From Toxonevra muliebris (lineage: Eukaryota; Arthropoda; Insecta; Diptera; Pallopteridae): 64,000 bases of DNA. The stretch is from contig CAVNUY010000006.1 in assembly GCA_963691655.1 (NCBI GenBank), positions 310,001 to 374,000 of the forward strand, in the 5' to 3' direction. The position numbers were made by a program, and so were the translations under genes. Each line of letters starts with the position of its first letter. Positions within the stretch are counted from its first letter, which is position 1. This document shows, piece after piece, positions 10,439 through 21,449 of this stretch. The notes beneath the pieces were generated by a model. It did no database searches and was not told the DNA's origin. It saw only the letters and a list, made by a program, of their open reading frames with translations.

Positions 10439-10775
10439 ACTACCACTAAATCTTTAGTGGTAGTGGAAATAAAATCCCACTGTCACTTAACCTTTAGTGT
10501 TAGTGGAAATAAAAATCAACTACCACTAAACATTTAATGGTAGTGGAAGTAAAATCCCACTGTCACTAAACCTTTAGTGTTAATGGAAATAAATATCAAC
10601 TACCACTAAACATTTAGTGGTAGTGGAAGTAAAAATCAACTACCACTAAACCTTTAGTGGTAGTGGAAGTAAAAATTAACTACCACTAAACCTTCAGTGG
10701 TAATGGAAATCGAAACCAACTACCACTAAACTACTGGAAACTAAAACCCACTACCACTAATCATTTGGTGGCAAG
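10439..10775. repeat. 40-bp minisatellite of palindromic units
   Basis: About nine head-to-tail units with a regular 40-bp period (starts at 10600, 10640, 10680 and 10720 are exact). Each contains the near-palindrome ACTACCACTAAA-N-TTTAGTGGTAGT followed by GGAARTAAAA. Some units carry the variant CACTGTCACTTAACC, and it alternates with the main form in the first four units, suggesting a dimer stage of amplification. The last two units are decayed. A related isolated stretch lies at 11590-11695. Confidence 0.9.
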
Positions 10776-12051
10776 TGTAGAGAGTTTAATTGAAGGTCAA
10801 ATTGAAATGCATCGTAAAAGAATGTATAAATGTTTGAATGAATGAGTATATTAACCTTTTTCTTGTACTAAATACTTTGTAGAAAGTTCAATTTTAATGA
10901 AAAAATTATATTTTTTCCATTTTCCATAAATTATTTTACCATATTGCGGTGTTATACAATGATTAGTTTTCTATTATATGCAGAGTTATGTATTAAACAA
11001 GTGGTTTAGTACAAAAACATGGAACAAATTAAAAAAGGAGTTGATCACATTGGTCTATGAACGACTTCTATATTGAAAAAAAACAACAATTAGCAGACGT
11101 CATCTAAAACTCAAAAAGCAGTAACTATACAAATTTCCAAAATCGACTTTTTGATTAATTATGATGCATTTGCTCAAATTACACGTTGCTGCTAAATTTT
11201 AAAACTCTACGCCCAAAAATAACGGTTTTAATTTTAATTAATTAAGCAAATAGAAGTATTTACACATTTGAAGTAAAAAGGAAAAAAAATATTTGAATAT
11301 CTTTAAGTAACTAAGTTATACTAAGCTTTCACAATTACATTCTTCTTAAATCTATAATATTTTGCATTTTACAATGTTTTTTGCTCCTCCTGTAAATAAA
11401 AAAATGTGCAGTTACTACTTTTAGATGACGAAATACACACTCTTTGATGTTGTTTTCATAATTTTACAGATTGGACTTTTTGGGTTTAAAGGGTTTAGAT
11501 AAGAGGGAGGTTTATTATTCTCAAATTCTGTAAAAATGTATGTAAGGCTTTGGGATGACAACTTAGTGTAATGCAATTTTAACTTCCACTAAGTCGCCAT
11601 TTGAGCTCTCTCTCCTTATTACTAAACGTTTAGTGGTAGTGGGGAATAATTTCCACTAGTTTAGTGGTAGTTGATTTTTATTTCCACTATCTAAAAAATT
11701 GCTTGTCACTTATTCAAAAACATAATTTTTGTTGTTGTTTGTGCATAATTATTACTATTTATTAGTTAATATCTTTTATTTGAAAATTTAGCTATCACAT
11801 TTTTAGAAAAAACCGCAGTAACATTATAGAAATATATGAGTAAACTTTGCTTTTTTTAAGTTATTACTTTTTCATTTGCAACCGAAATACATTACGTTAG
11901 CAGTTGTCAATACCTTTCAATTAACATAAAATAGTTGCACCAGTTTCTACTTAATCAGTTATGATACACAACAAAATAAAGTAACATGCCTGTAGAATTT
12001 TGGAAGAAAAAATTGGGTATGTTACAGATCTGCAACACGGCGTGATAAAGG
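10776..12051. other. AT-rich spacer with one stray minisatellite unit
   Basis: No gene. TACTAAACGTTTAGTGGTAG near 11620 and AGTTTAGTGGTAGTTG near 11658 are diverged units of the minisatellite at 10.44-10.78 kb, separated from it by about 0.8 kb of unrelated sequence. Confidence 0.5.
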
Positions 12052-12656
12052 GCTAAAAAACTTACACAAAAGGTGTACTTTCAATTAATTTATTTAAATC
12101 TAGTCATTGCATGTTACCAAAAGCATTTGAAATTATAAATTATTTTTTGGCGTTAATTTTTACTACCACTACTATTATGGCACAACAGCCCCTGGAAGGA
12201 ACGGGCCGAGCTTTTCGAATCCTACATTTTTATGCCGAATCCGAACGGCGATGTGAAAAGCTTTTCAGATGCATTTTTATACTCTTGGAGGTTTGCCATT
12301 GCAAGACAAGAGGTGGTGTAGAAAAATTTTTATTTTCTATTTTTGCGTAGCAGTCCAACATACTAAGCACTACGCTACGGCGACCAGTCTAGCATTAATT
12401 GTTAGTTCTACATATAATTTCTTACTGTGAACATAAGGGAAAAATCAACACAGCCGCCGCTCATGTTGCTTCGTTGCTGTCTGAACAACCACTAATTGCA
12501 AGACCGTAAGAATGCGTGTGATGATCGCACTGCTTGAACGAGTTAGGTTTGCCTACCAGTGGTCTAAATAATGTTTTCAAATGCCTTTGGTAACATGCAG
12601 TAAATAGATGTAAATAAATCAATTGAAAGCATACCTTATGTTTAAGTTTTTTATTT
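12052..12656. mobile_element. inverted-repeat element with about 80-bp arms
   Basis: Arm 12052-12133 (CTAAAAAACTTACAC, TTTCAATTAATTTATTTAAA, GCATGTTACCAAA, GCATTTGAAA) is matched in reverse complement by 12575-12656 at roughly 80 percent identity. The 440-bp interior includes a separate repeat-like segment (next entry). It looks like a non-autonomous TIR element. No target duplication was recognised. Confidence 0.6.
12160..12400 (-). repeat. segment resembling a dipteran non-LTR 3' UTR repeat
   Basis: On the minus strand the order TTGCAATGGCAAACCTCC, then AGTATAAAAATGCATC, then GCCGTTCGGATTCGGCATAA, then TGTAGG resembles a 3'-UTR repeat I recall as very common in fruit-fly genomes. The edge TAGCGTAGTGCTTAGTATG could also be a tRNA-like SINE head. 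Both readings rest on memory of repeat motifs only. Confidence 0.3.
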
Positions 12657-12744
12657 GTCATGCGACGGATTTTAGGTTTTTTTTTAAACAGTGTATGGCA
12701 ATTACTCTGCGCTTACTAACACAATCTCATTTTCAATTTTGCCG

Positions 12745-14443
12745 ACCACTAGTCTAAATGGTAGTTGGTTTTTAAAAAAACCAACTACCGTAAATTATGT
12801 AACATGCTGTCAAAACAAAAGTTGCTTAGGCAACTTTGATGAGTTAGATAACTGTGTTTTGAGCTTCAACGATATTCTTTATAATTGTTTCGGTGCTTGT
12901 GTACCTAAGTTTAAGGTGTCACTGATCCAAAAGTGTCCTGTATGGTTCTCAAAGGAGTTGAAAAGGCTTAAGAACGCCAAATCCCGTGCGTTCAAAACAT
13001 ATAAGAAAACTGGTAGTAGTGTAAATTACATGAAATATACCTTGCTGAGACATAACTTCGATTCAGTTAATAGAAAATGTTATAACAATTATTTAAACAC
13101 CTTAAAGAATAAAATCCGTCATGATTCTAAATCCTTTTACGACTTTGCGAATATGAAGCGTAAAACTATTGGTTTTCCCTCATCAATGACATTCCGAGAC
13201 ATTACAACCAATGATGAATCTAAAATCTCTAACATGTTTGCTGATTTCTTCAGATCCACATACTCTACGTTTTCATTCAATAGTAATGATAGCTACCCAT
13301 ATTATATCTCACCGTTTAATTGTGTACACCAACCTGTTATTGACCCGAAAGATGTTTTAAGTCACTTAATGACCCTGAAGTGTTCTTTCGACCCAGGTCC
13401 AGATAATATTCCTAGCTGCATTTTGAGGGGCGCAATTCCTCTGTATTTAGCACTGTCAAATATTTTGAATGCATCGTTAAAATTAGGATACTTTCCTAAA
13501 TGCTAAATACTTTCATAATACCCCTTCACAAGGGCGGTACTAAATCCAATGTTGGGAACTACCGCAGTATAGCTAAACTCAATGCTATCCCAAAGCTATT
13601 TGAGTTTATCATTACAAACCAAATAATACACTGGATTTCACCTTGTATATCTGAAAATCAGCATGGCTTTCTTAGCGGAAAATCAACTACACAAACCTCT
13701 TGGAATTTTCTTCATATGTACACAAAGCTTTCTTATCTAATTTGCAAACCAATGTCATATATACTGACTTCAGAAAAGCTTTCGATAAAGTTAATCATAA
13801 CCTGTTACCTATGAAGTTGAAAAATATGGGATTTCCTACATTGCTTTTAAATTGGATCAAATCATATTTGGACAATAGAAGACAAAGCGTTTTATTCAAA
13901 AACACAATTTTGGATTTCATTGAGGTCACATCTGGAGTCCCTCAAGGCAGCCACAAAAGCCCCATTTTGTTTCTTCTGTTTATAAATGATTTGACGTTTG
14001 CTATTCACCACTCAAAAACTTTAATGTATGCTGACGACGTCAAGTTGTTCCTTTCGCATAACTCAATTGATGACCAGATGTTTCTACAATCCGATCTAAA
14101 CAGCTTGGTACAATGGTGCAATATAAATTTAATGATCCTGAACCTAGACAAATGTAAAGTTATGGTATATGCAAGAAACGTTTCCCTTCCTACAGAATAT
14201 ACAATTGGAAATACTGTCTTAACCCATTTGGATTGCTTCGTTGACTTGGGAGTTACTATGGACCCTAAACTTCGCTTTCATTTGCATACAAATATATGCG
14301 TTAATAAAGCAATGCTTGGTTTTGTTAAGCGCTGGTTTAAGGAATTCAACGACCCATATGTCATTGGTTAGACCTATTTTGGAATACGCATCAACTATCT
14401 GGCGTCTTCAATATAATAATAATATCGGTAGATTCCATAAAAC
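12745..14443 (+). pseudogene. Jockey/BS-like LINE ORF2 fragment, reverse transcriptase
   Basis: Four overlapping frames (12691-13506, 13500-13814, 13700-14371, 14241-14489) are one ORF2 broken by frameshifts near 13504, 13700 and 14365. The order is the endonuclease-RT linker (CPVWFSKELKRLKN), the RT entry GPDNIPSCIL, NYRSIAKL, YTDFRKAFDKVNHN (first catalytic Asp, about 13757), SGVPQGS (13934), MYADDVKLF (catalytic YADD, 14026-14037) and the thumb ending RPILEYASTIW at about 14395. The endonuclease N-terminus and the C-terminal tail are missing. It is related to, but not the same as, the LINEs at 2.15, 17.6 and 38.6 kb. Confidence 0.9.
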
Positions 14444-14529
14444 AAAATGTTATAACTTTTTTAAATATATAGATATCGTTATCAGCTGATGATTTATAAT
14501 CTGTAGCTGAATTTCAGAAGGGCCACTTG

Positions 14530-14584
14530 TTGGGTAGTGCGCTACCCCAACGTTCTTTAAAAAAAAAAAAAAAAAAAAAAAAAG
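14530..14584. repeat. short hairpin plus A27-like tract
   Basis: TTGGGTAGTGCGCTACCCCAA (about 14529-14549) forms a small hairpin just before a run of about 27 A residues (14557-14583). This may be the poly-A tail of a retroposed sequence, but the LINE ends about 100 bp before it and the intervening bases are not LINE. Confidence 0.45.
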
Positions 14585-15150
14585 TGGGGAACAGAATGTG
14601 AAGCTGTAGTGTGTTGATATGAGATCTGATGTTCACGTCAATATTCATATCGGGGATTGGAGAAGTGGGCGTGGTACCTCCAATAGAAACTTGAATTTCC
14701 ATTTCAGGCACTGTTTGTAGTGTGGTACTAAGATTTGGATGGAAAAGTGGGCGTGGTACCTCTCATACAAATCACATGCTTATTTGAGTATATCTCTGGA
14801 ACCATACACAATATAGTACTGAAATTTCGTTGAACGACATTGTTCAATAATACCATACTACACAAAATTTGAGTAGGATTAGACAGGGGGTGCGGCACCT
14901 CCCATATGACCTCAATATCCATTTTGAGATATCACAGAAACCGTTTGTAGTACGGTATTAAATGTACAAGTATTATTTATCATTATTTATCAATACAAAG
15001 GTTATAGTGGGGTGTGAGTTCTTAATGTCAAGTGGGTGTGGCACCTCCCATACAACCTGAATATATATGACGAAATATCTCAGGAACTATTTGTAGTACG
15101 GTATATCTCTGGAACCATATATATATGTACAGTCCAGTACTGAAATTTTG
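14585..15150. repeat. degenerate repeats around a GTGGGCGTGGTACCTCC core
   Basis: The core AGTGGGYGTGGYACCTCYCATA recurs near 14665, 14746, 14885 and 15031 with irregular spacing of 80-146 bp. It is accompanied by a second recurring phrase (TTTGTAGTACGGTAT or TATCTCTGGAACCATA). The units are clearly related but heavily diverged. No family was identified. Confidence 0.6.
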
Positions 15151-16244
15151 TACAATGACTTTTCAATACTTTTTTTTTTACTAGTTTTCTACCTTTTTTA
15201 CTATTTTTTTACCACAATTTCAGAAATATTTGTAGAAAAAAAAATATGTTAAAATCAACATTACGTTGTCGAGTTCAATGGTTTTATTTAAACTTTCCAA
15301 TTGTATATTGGGTAGCCATACTACTGTAAATGGATGCTTTTTTTGTGATTAAATTACGCATTACCAAGACTTTGTCAGCAGACCGGACAGCTGAGCTGGT
15401 TAAAGTCCTGCTAGTAATTTTATAAATTTATATGAGGTAATAAGTTCGATTTTTGATGATGCATTTGAAACATATGCAAATCTATATATCAAACTCATAG
15501 CGCGGTATGCATTGTATAAACTAACTTCATCTCACAAATTAAAAAACGGACTTAGTGATTTCTACTTGAGCGCCAACGATATGTTGATTATATTTCTTCA
15601 GGATTGTCAATTAAATTAAAATAAATTTACGCGTATCGATTAGGGCCATTTTACATCAGGGGGAAAACTCACAGGGGTATCGTGGAAAAATCTCTCCCGT
15701 GACCCTTGGTACGTTACACTAGAGACTCATATTTATTCGGTACGTCCTGATACCTAATAAACACATTGCACTCATTTACCCTCGTAAAAAAAAAAAAAAC
15801 TAAAGGCCAACACGCAAGGGTAGCCCAAACGATTGGTAAGGCAATCGCCTGCCAGCCGCTTTCACCGTCAACAGCCGGTGGCTCAACTTCTGGTGCTTTT
15901 TCCACCAGACTCGCGATGTCAATGAGGGTTATAATCAAAAACCACACTATCTTCGAGCACGCTCGGCAACTGTGTGTGGTGCGGGTAGCACTCCTCTTCA
16001 TGTTCGCGTGACTGGTACCTGTAAGGCCTCAGCAACTAAGTTGTCCTCGTCCTCCTCCAGCGCAAGCGCCAGTACATTCCGCTCAAGCGTTTGATTGCTT
16101 ATTTCAAACAACCAAACCATTTTGGCAGCTGTGCCAGGTGCTACAGTTGCTTTATATTGTCTTATATGGTCCATTGCCGATTCCAGCAACAGCGACAGTA
16201 CTTCACCCCTAGATAACTGGAGGTTGGTACAGTCGACTCTTCGC
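15151..16244. other. unassigned; GC-richer patch at 15.8-16.25 kb
   Basis: 15.15-15.75 kb is AT-rich with nothing recognised. From about 15800 the base composition rises toward 50 percent GC and several overlapping open frames appear on both strands (15766-16011 plus, 15998-16246 minus). None shows a domain I can name. The compositional break suggests a fragment of a coding transposon adjoining the next entry. Confidence 0.35.
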
Positions 16245-16440
16245 AATGTCTATAAAGGCGTTGTTACAGCGAACACAGACCCGTCGCTCAAATGCCGAGA
16301 TGCCGGATGGTATCAAGGTAATATAAAGTTCGTGGCTTGTGCAGATCAACGCTCTGCGGACTTTTACAAACTTGACATTGCCAGGTGCAAAGTTTGCTGC
16401 TGTCCTAAGGACCAGATCCTCAACCGATTTATTTGTAAAT
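16245..16440 (+). pseudogene. possible LINE/gag-like ORF1 fragment
   Basis: A 65-residue stretch contains DAGWYQGNIKFVACAD followed by QRSADFYKLDIARC. It resembles arthropod retroelement ORF1 domains of the DUF4780 type (GW.QG, hydrophobic strand, D..S..W/Y). It is isolated, and stops at 16440. The match is by remembered pattern only; a random open frame cannot be excluded. Confidence 0.25.
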
Positions 16441-16774
16441 AGCACACGACAACCAAATATGCTAACGTAGCACTAAATCTGTTAAAATTTAAGTTGAAAC
16501 AATTACTCATTTATGATTTATCACTCAATCGCATTAAAACACTCATTATGTATCTATTATTTACTTTATATACATAATTACTCATTTCCAGTTACTTTCT
16601 TTATATACTTCTCTTTACATAACGTTTCCAAGTTTTCTTCCTCGCTAACTGTGAAAACGATAATCAATATTAAAATGTAATTATTCAAATCAAGTTCTTC
16701 ATTAAAGATTAAATCGCAGCGACCGTCTAGAACGGCGAACGTGTGTATTAATTTTAGACAGATAATTTTTTACA
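16434..16774 (+). repeat. candidate 5' LTR of BEL/Pao element 1
   Basis: The segment runs from TGTAAATAG (16434) to TTTTTTACA (16774), giving TG...CA ends and 341 bp. It has TATA-like (TATATACATAAT) and ATTAAA polyadenylation-like sequences. Directly after it lies TGGTACCGACAACCGGGA (16775), which has the TGG start and position of a primer-binding site, 90 bp before the gag ATG. No second LTR was found to confirm it. Confidence 0.4.
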
Positions 16775-16866
16775 TGGTACCGACAACCGGGACGGTCTGA
16801 GTCTCTAAAGAACCAATAGCGGAGCTACTCTTTCGGGCGATTGTAAAAAAATAGTAACATTTTAAA

Positions 16867-17485
16867 ATGAAAGCGGCTTACCATTCTTCTTGTAGAGCGC
16901 AAGTAACAAAAATATGTAATGAAGTGACTAATCATGTGGAAGAATCCGAAGAGGAACCTGATCAATCATCAAAAGAAGAAATATTTACTGCCTATCTACG
17001 GCTTACTGTTCATGCTTAGCCAAAGAACTGCTGCAGCGGGAAGTAACTACGGAACTACTAGAAGTAAAAATGAACCAATAGAGCTTGGCGGTATAAAGCT
17101 AAAAGCCATCGAACTCAAAAAGTTTGGTTGAAAATTTGAGAAATGGCTGCCAGTTTGGGAGCAATTCAAACAAGCGATTCACGAGAACAGTAAATTGACA
17201 ACAACAACTAAATTCAACCTTTTAAGCGAGGCGTTAATCGGAAAAGCAGCTGCATCAATAGCGGGGTTCACGCCACCAGAAAAATGCTATTCGCTTTTGG
17301 TAGAAGAGTACGGTAAATCGGAAAAAATAATAGAAAAATTTGTTCAAAAATTCATGAACATAAAAGCGATGCACTCATCAACTGACGTTAAAAGTCTTAG
17401 TCATCTGTACAATGAAATAAATGTTACCATGATAACTCTATATGCATTGCAAGTACAATGTAATGGTAAGGTCAATCTTGCTTAA
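16867..17485 (+). pseudogene. BEL/Pao gag fragment (element 1)
   Basis: The ATG at 16867 opens a frame (CRAQVTKICNEV, then an acidic EESEEEPD run) that looks like a BEL gag N-terminus. After a TAG near 17017 and frameshifts to about 17130, it continues as WEQFKQAIHENSKLTTTTKF, GKAAASIAGF, FMNIKAMHSST and DVKSLSHLYNEI. That order is characteristic of the BEL/Pao gag domain (DUF1759). The frame stops at 17485, where foreign sequence and a LINE begin. Protease, RT and most of pol are missing downstream. Confidence 0.8.
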
Positions 17486-17574
17486 ATAAATACCTGCATC
17501 CATGCAAATAGAATTTCACAAAACAAAGACAAGAAGCTTTATGACTAGCGCATCGCTTAATTCTAGCTTCGGAA

Positions 17575-18970
17575 CTGTAATTGAGTGCTTTTGGCCTAAG
17601 CAAACCTCTATGTTATAATTTTAATAAATCATTAGCCTTGAGCACTTTCATTGATTGTTGGAAAACAGCATTTATTACACCAGTTTTTAAGTCTGGGGCA
17701 AAAAATGATGCATCAAATTACCGGCCAATTTCCAAGCTGTCTAATGTAAGTTGATTGAAAGCATTATAAAGGATAAACAACTCTTTATTGTAAAGCACCA
17801 CATTTATCCCGAGCAACATGGTTTTGTTGCTGGTCGATCAACTGAATAATTTAGCACTTTTTTCAGATACTGTATCTCGCCTTTTGAAAGTAGCTATCAA
17901 GTTAATGTGCTATATACCGATTTCTCGAAAGCATTTGACAAAGTCATTTATTGTATTTTAGTCGCGAAACTTGCCAAATGGGGTCCCACTCGACTTTTTT
18001 AGATTGGGTTAAATGTTGTTTGAGTTCAAGATCTTGCTATGTTGTTATTAACAATATAAAATCGTATCAGTTTTTTGCTTCTTCTAGGGTCCCCCAGGAT
18101 AGCATTCTTGGACCTTTGCTTTTTATATTATTTATTAATGATGTTTGCAAATGTATCATTAACTCTAAGTTTCTGTTATATGCTGACGATCTTAAGTTAT
18201 TTAGTCGATTACGAAGTATATCTGATGTTGCTTCTCTGCAACATGATCTACGAAATGTTTTTTTCTGGAGTGAACCCAATGGTCTACCTCTGTTCTATTC
18301 TGTTCTTTGCTCCAAATATTACGCTCAGAAATCTTTACTTAAAACTATTAATACTATCCGTGACGTAGGTGTAATTTTTGTCAAAAGTTTTCATTTATTG
18401 GCCATATTAATTTTATAGTAAATACCTAAAGCTTATTCCGTTCTTGCATTCGTTCATAGAAATAGTACTGAATTCACTGACCCTCATACTCTCAAGTGCC
18501 TTTATAATGCATTTGGAAGGTCTAGATTAGAGTATGCATCTTTCATTTAGAGTCCTTACTATGCCACCCATTCAATCAGATTGGAAAGAATTCAAAGAAT
18601 ATTTTCAAGATTTGCATTGCGCTTTAAGGTTTGAAAACTCTTGAGACTAGACTAAAGACTACGTCTTTAAATTTTATTTTTGACATTATTACATCTAATC
18701 TTGCCCAGATTTGCTTCTAGTTCAATGTTCCATATACACAACATTTTAAACCATTTTATAAGAAGTCTCACCGCTCAAATTATGCGATTAATAAGCCTAG
18801 TGCAAGAACTTTATCTTTATTTAATGAATTTAAATAATTGTCTTTGAGCTTGATTTCTCTAAATCTAAGCAATATTTTACAAATACTGTGTTTAATCTAC
18901 TCTAAGTTAGTTTTTATGTATTTAAAATTTTCTGTTATTTTAGTTTTTAAGTTTTCATTTAAATTCGTTA
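17575..18970 (+). pseudogene. Jockey/BS-like LINE ORF2, RT to 3' end, heavily broken
   Basis: The LINE sits between BEL gag and BEL RNase H remnants. The order is NYRPISKLSN (17722), EQHGFVAGRST (17810), YTDFSKAFDKV (about 17908), VPQDSILGPLLF (18090), YADDLKLF (18179-18202), then the thumb with RSRLEYASFI and the tail RSNYAINKPSARTLSLFNEF near 18770-18835. Stops and frame changes occur throughout, so this is an old copy. The AT-rich 3' UTR runs to about 18970, followed directly by BEL sequence. It is closest in motif style to the LINE at 2.15-3.49 kb. Confidence 0.85.
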
Positions 18971-18984
18971 AGTGCTAACCTGGT

Positions 18985-19262
18985 AAAGGTTTGGCTAATA
19001 ACCAGTTTACGTTACCGAAGTTGGAGCTGAGAGCGGCGTTAATGGCTGCCAGATAACTATAATTTTTAATGGATTCTCTTGAATTCAAAGTAGACTCTAT
19101 ATATATTAATAGACTGATTCTAACATTACGCTCAACTGGGCATGGTAAGCAGATGAAACCATATATTACAGCGAGGGTCACTGAAATTAAGAAGCTAACG
19201 AATATCTATGACTGGTGGCATTGTGATGGGAAAACTAATCCGGCAGATCTACTAACTTGAGG
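18985..19262 (+). pseudogene. BEL/Pao RNase H C-terminal fragment (element 1)
   Basis: TLPKLELRAALMAAR (about 19008-19052) is the conserved BEL/Pao RNase H entry that follows the RT. The fragment ends with RVTEIKKLTN, a tryptophan-containing stretch and TNPADLLTRG (19240-19262), the typical NPAD box closing that domain. A TAA and a frame change interrupt it. With the LTR and gag upstream in the same orientation it probably represents one element that lost most of pol and received a LINE. Confidence 0.75.
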
Positions 19263-19299
19263 CATAAAGGCCAAGGTGCTTGTAAATTCGAAATAATGA

Positions 19300-19368
19300 A
19301 GGAACGGTCTGTAATGAGAGTGTGAAATGAAAGACGTGTGTTTGCTCGTAGCGTAAGTATAAGAATTA
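19300..19368. repeat. LTR-like segment, intact paralogue of the hAT1 target site
   Basis: GTAATGAGAGTGTGAARTGA, AGACGTGTGTTT and GTAGCGTAAGTATAAGA occur here uninterrupted. The same run at 39.22-41.33 kb is split by hAT1 exactly at AGCGTAAG. In minus orientation the stretch lies directly downstream of the Gypsy 1 integrase stop, so it may be part of that element's 3' LTR. Confidence 0.6.
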
Positions 19369-19405
19369 AGTTGCTTAATTTAACAGTGAAGCTGTATTCT
19401 AAATT

Positions 19406-20524
19406 TTAATTTGAAGGATTGTATTTTACGATCGGTTTGATTTTTCGACCGTAACGACTAACTTTGGTCTGCATTTCCGCGCTGGAATTGATATTGAAGG
19501 TCATCGTGTTGTCTTTGGGTCTCACTTTCGCTGGTTTCCATTCATGGTGATTCGTTTGCATTCGGACGTTGTCTCCCATTTTTAGTGGTAGGCGCGGTGT
19601 TGCTACTTTGTCTGCATATCGTTTTTGATTTTCGCGCAACTCTTGAAGATCTTTCGTGACCCCAGTAACGATTTGTGGTTTTAGGTTTGATTTTTCATTT
19701 GGCAATTTGACGGCTGAACAATCGTTGACTTGGTGACTTCAGCACATCATTACGCGAAGTGTTTCGAAGTAAAAGCATTGCCCAATATGGGTCAGAACGA
19801 TCACGCCAACATCGCCTTAGAATTTCCTTCACAGTCTGCACGTTTCGCTCTGCAAACCCATTTTATTTATGATAATGCGGTGAAGAGATTCTATGCTTGA
19901 ATCCCCAGTTTGCTTTAAACTCTCTAAACGATTGACTAGAATATGTGGCCCACCGTCCGATTCAAGAATTTCGGGTATTCTGTGAACTGAAAACCAATGA
20001 TGCAGCAATAAAATTACCTCAGCTGATAACTTCTTGAAATCTGTAAATCCGGAGTAATGATCAGCTATCAATAAAAAATCATCGCCCTTGAATTTGAATA
20101 TGTCCGTTGATACAAGGTGAATAGGGTATTCAGGTATGTCTCGCAATATCAATGGCTCTTTCTGATTGGTTCGTTGAGTTTGCTGGCATATTGCACATCT
20201 CTCCACATAATTTTTTGTATCGACAGTCAGACCATTCCAGAAAAGTGTTTGACGAATGCGATGAATTGTTATACATAAAAATATACCCCTATGGCCTATA
20301 TGTGCTTCTGCAATGATAGAAGGTGTTAATTTTTTAAGTACAATGATTTTATTACCTTTCAATAACAATCCGTTCTCGTAAGTGATCTCGTGTTTGAATG
20401 GTGAGTACTTTTTGATGATTTTTGATATTTTAGCTTCATCGTGAGTCCATTTTTTCATGATCTCCGCCTTGAGTGTTTGTAACTCGACGTCTGAAGCTGT
20501 TTCCTTGATGAGTTTGTCACGCAT
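19406..20524 (-). pseudogene. Ty3/Gypsy element 1: integrase
   Basis: Read from 20524 downward: linker, then the H2C2 zinc domain (HIGHRGI ... CAICQQ), then the core with STDIFKFKGDDF (first Asp) and LESDGGPH (second Asp). The frame breaks at about 19830, after which GFAERN-like residues of the third catalytic Glu region are visible out of frame. The C-terminal part (19406-19705) has ELRENQKRYADK, LKMGDNVRMQT and ends YNPSN*. The GD.VR box fits K02A2.6/Mag-like Gypsy elements. Several frameshifts make it inactive. Confidence 0.85.
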
Positions 20525-20550
20525 TTTGTCACCAATCGCGTGAATAAGAT

Positions 20551-21179
20551 TTATATCTTCATCTTGATCAACCTCGATGGTTCGCAGTCCCGGCTTAAAG
20601 TATTCGCAGTTGGTATCATTGTCCCCTTTATATATTTAATTTTTGGTGAATACTGCAGTATGTCATACAACACTCCCCGTAGCCGTATTGGAGCATTTTG
20701 AATTAGATTCATGAATATAGTTTCTAGCGGTTTATGATCCGTTTCCATCGTAAGATCTTTCCCGTAAACGTAGTTGTGAAACTTTTGACAACGGAAACGA
20801 ATAGCCCATGCTTCCTTGCTGATTTGTAGTTGTTTTTGTTGTGATTCCATAAAAGTGCGGGTAACGTATCCCAATGGTTTTCCATCCCGCATTAGAACAC
20901 ACCCATTGATTTGCTGCTCGCGTCTACTGAAAGTTTTACCGGTTTTTTAACATCCTAGTATGCTAGCACTGGCGTGCTTGTCAGCGTTTTTTTATGTCCT
21001 TGACCGCTTTGGTATGCTCTGGTTCTCAACACCACGCCATCTCTTTACATATGAGCCGGCGCAAAGGTTCTGTTAGTTGCGATAAGTTATTAATGAATTT
21101 GCCTAGATATGTTACCATGTATGTAGGCGTTTTCAGTAGTATTATGGCTTTTATCATATCTTTGTCTGCTTCATAACCA
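20551..21179 (-). pseudogene. Ty3/Gypsy element 1: RNase H and RT connection
   Basis: 20892-20551 reads GYVTRTFMESQQKQ, WAIRFRCQKFHNYVYG, METDHKPLETIF and YSPKIKYIKGT, a Gypsy RNase H order (TDHKPL box) ending with ADxLSR-like residues. Upstream (about 21170-20900) the RT-RNase H connection (NYLGKFINNLSQLTEPLRRL) can be read with frameshifts. The SINE-like insert at 21180-21400 separates this from the RT. Confidence 0.8.
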
Positions 21180-21400
21180 TTTTTTTTTTTTTGTTTTTGG
21201 TGGATTCAATTTTCTATCTGAGAATCGAAACCGTGGAGAACTGGTCCTTCGAACATTTCAGAACTAAGTCAAGGAAGTGACTCATTTTATTAGAACAATC
21301 CATGTGGACTTTTTTAAGAATTTAACCCCATCTGGGATCCAACCCTGAGGCAGCTGGAACTTCAGTCTAGCACTCATTCACCAGAGGGGGTGAGCGAAGA
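21180..21400 (-). mobile_element. SINE-like insertion in Gypsy element 1
   Basis: This 220-bp sequence is foreign to the pol frame and ends (in minus orientation) in a run of 13 A (plus-strand T run 21180-21192). Near its 5' end GGTTGGATCCC (minus strand of about 21334-21344) resembles a pol III B box, preceded by a possible A-box region (GAATGAGTGCTAGACTG). A tRNA-derived SINE fits. Target duplication is unclear. Confidence 0.4.
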
Positions 21401-21449
21401 TATGACCTAAAAATTTTAAAGTAGTTTTTTCATACTCACATTTATCATT

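Noticed and set aside
10439..10775. CRISPR array
   Set aside because: No unique spacers; it is a contiguous 40-bp minisatellite in eukaryotic DNA.
12360..12400. tRNA gene
   Set aside because: TAGCGTAGTGCTTAGTATG recalls an A box but no cloverleaf or B box at the right distance is visible.
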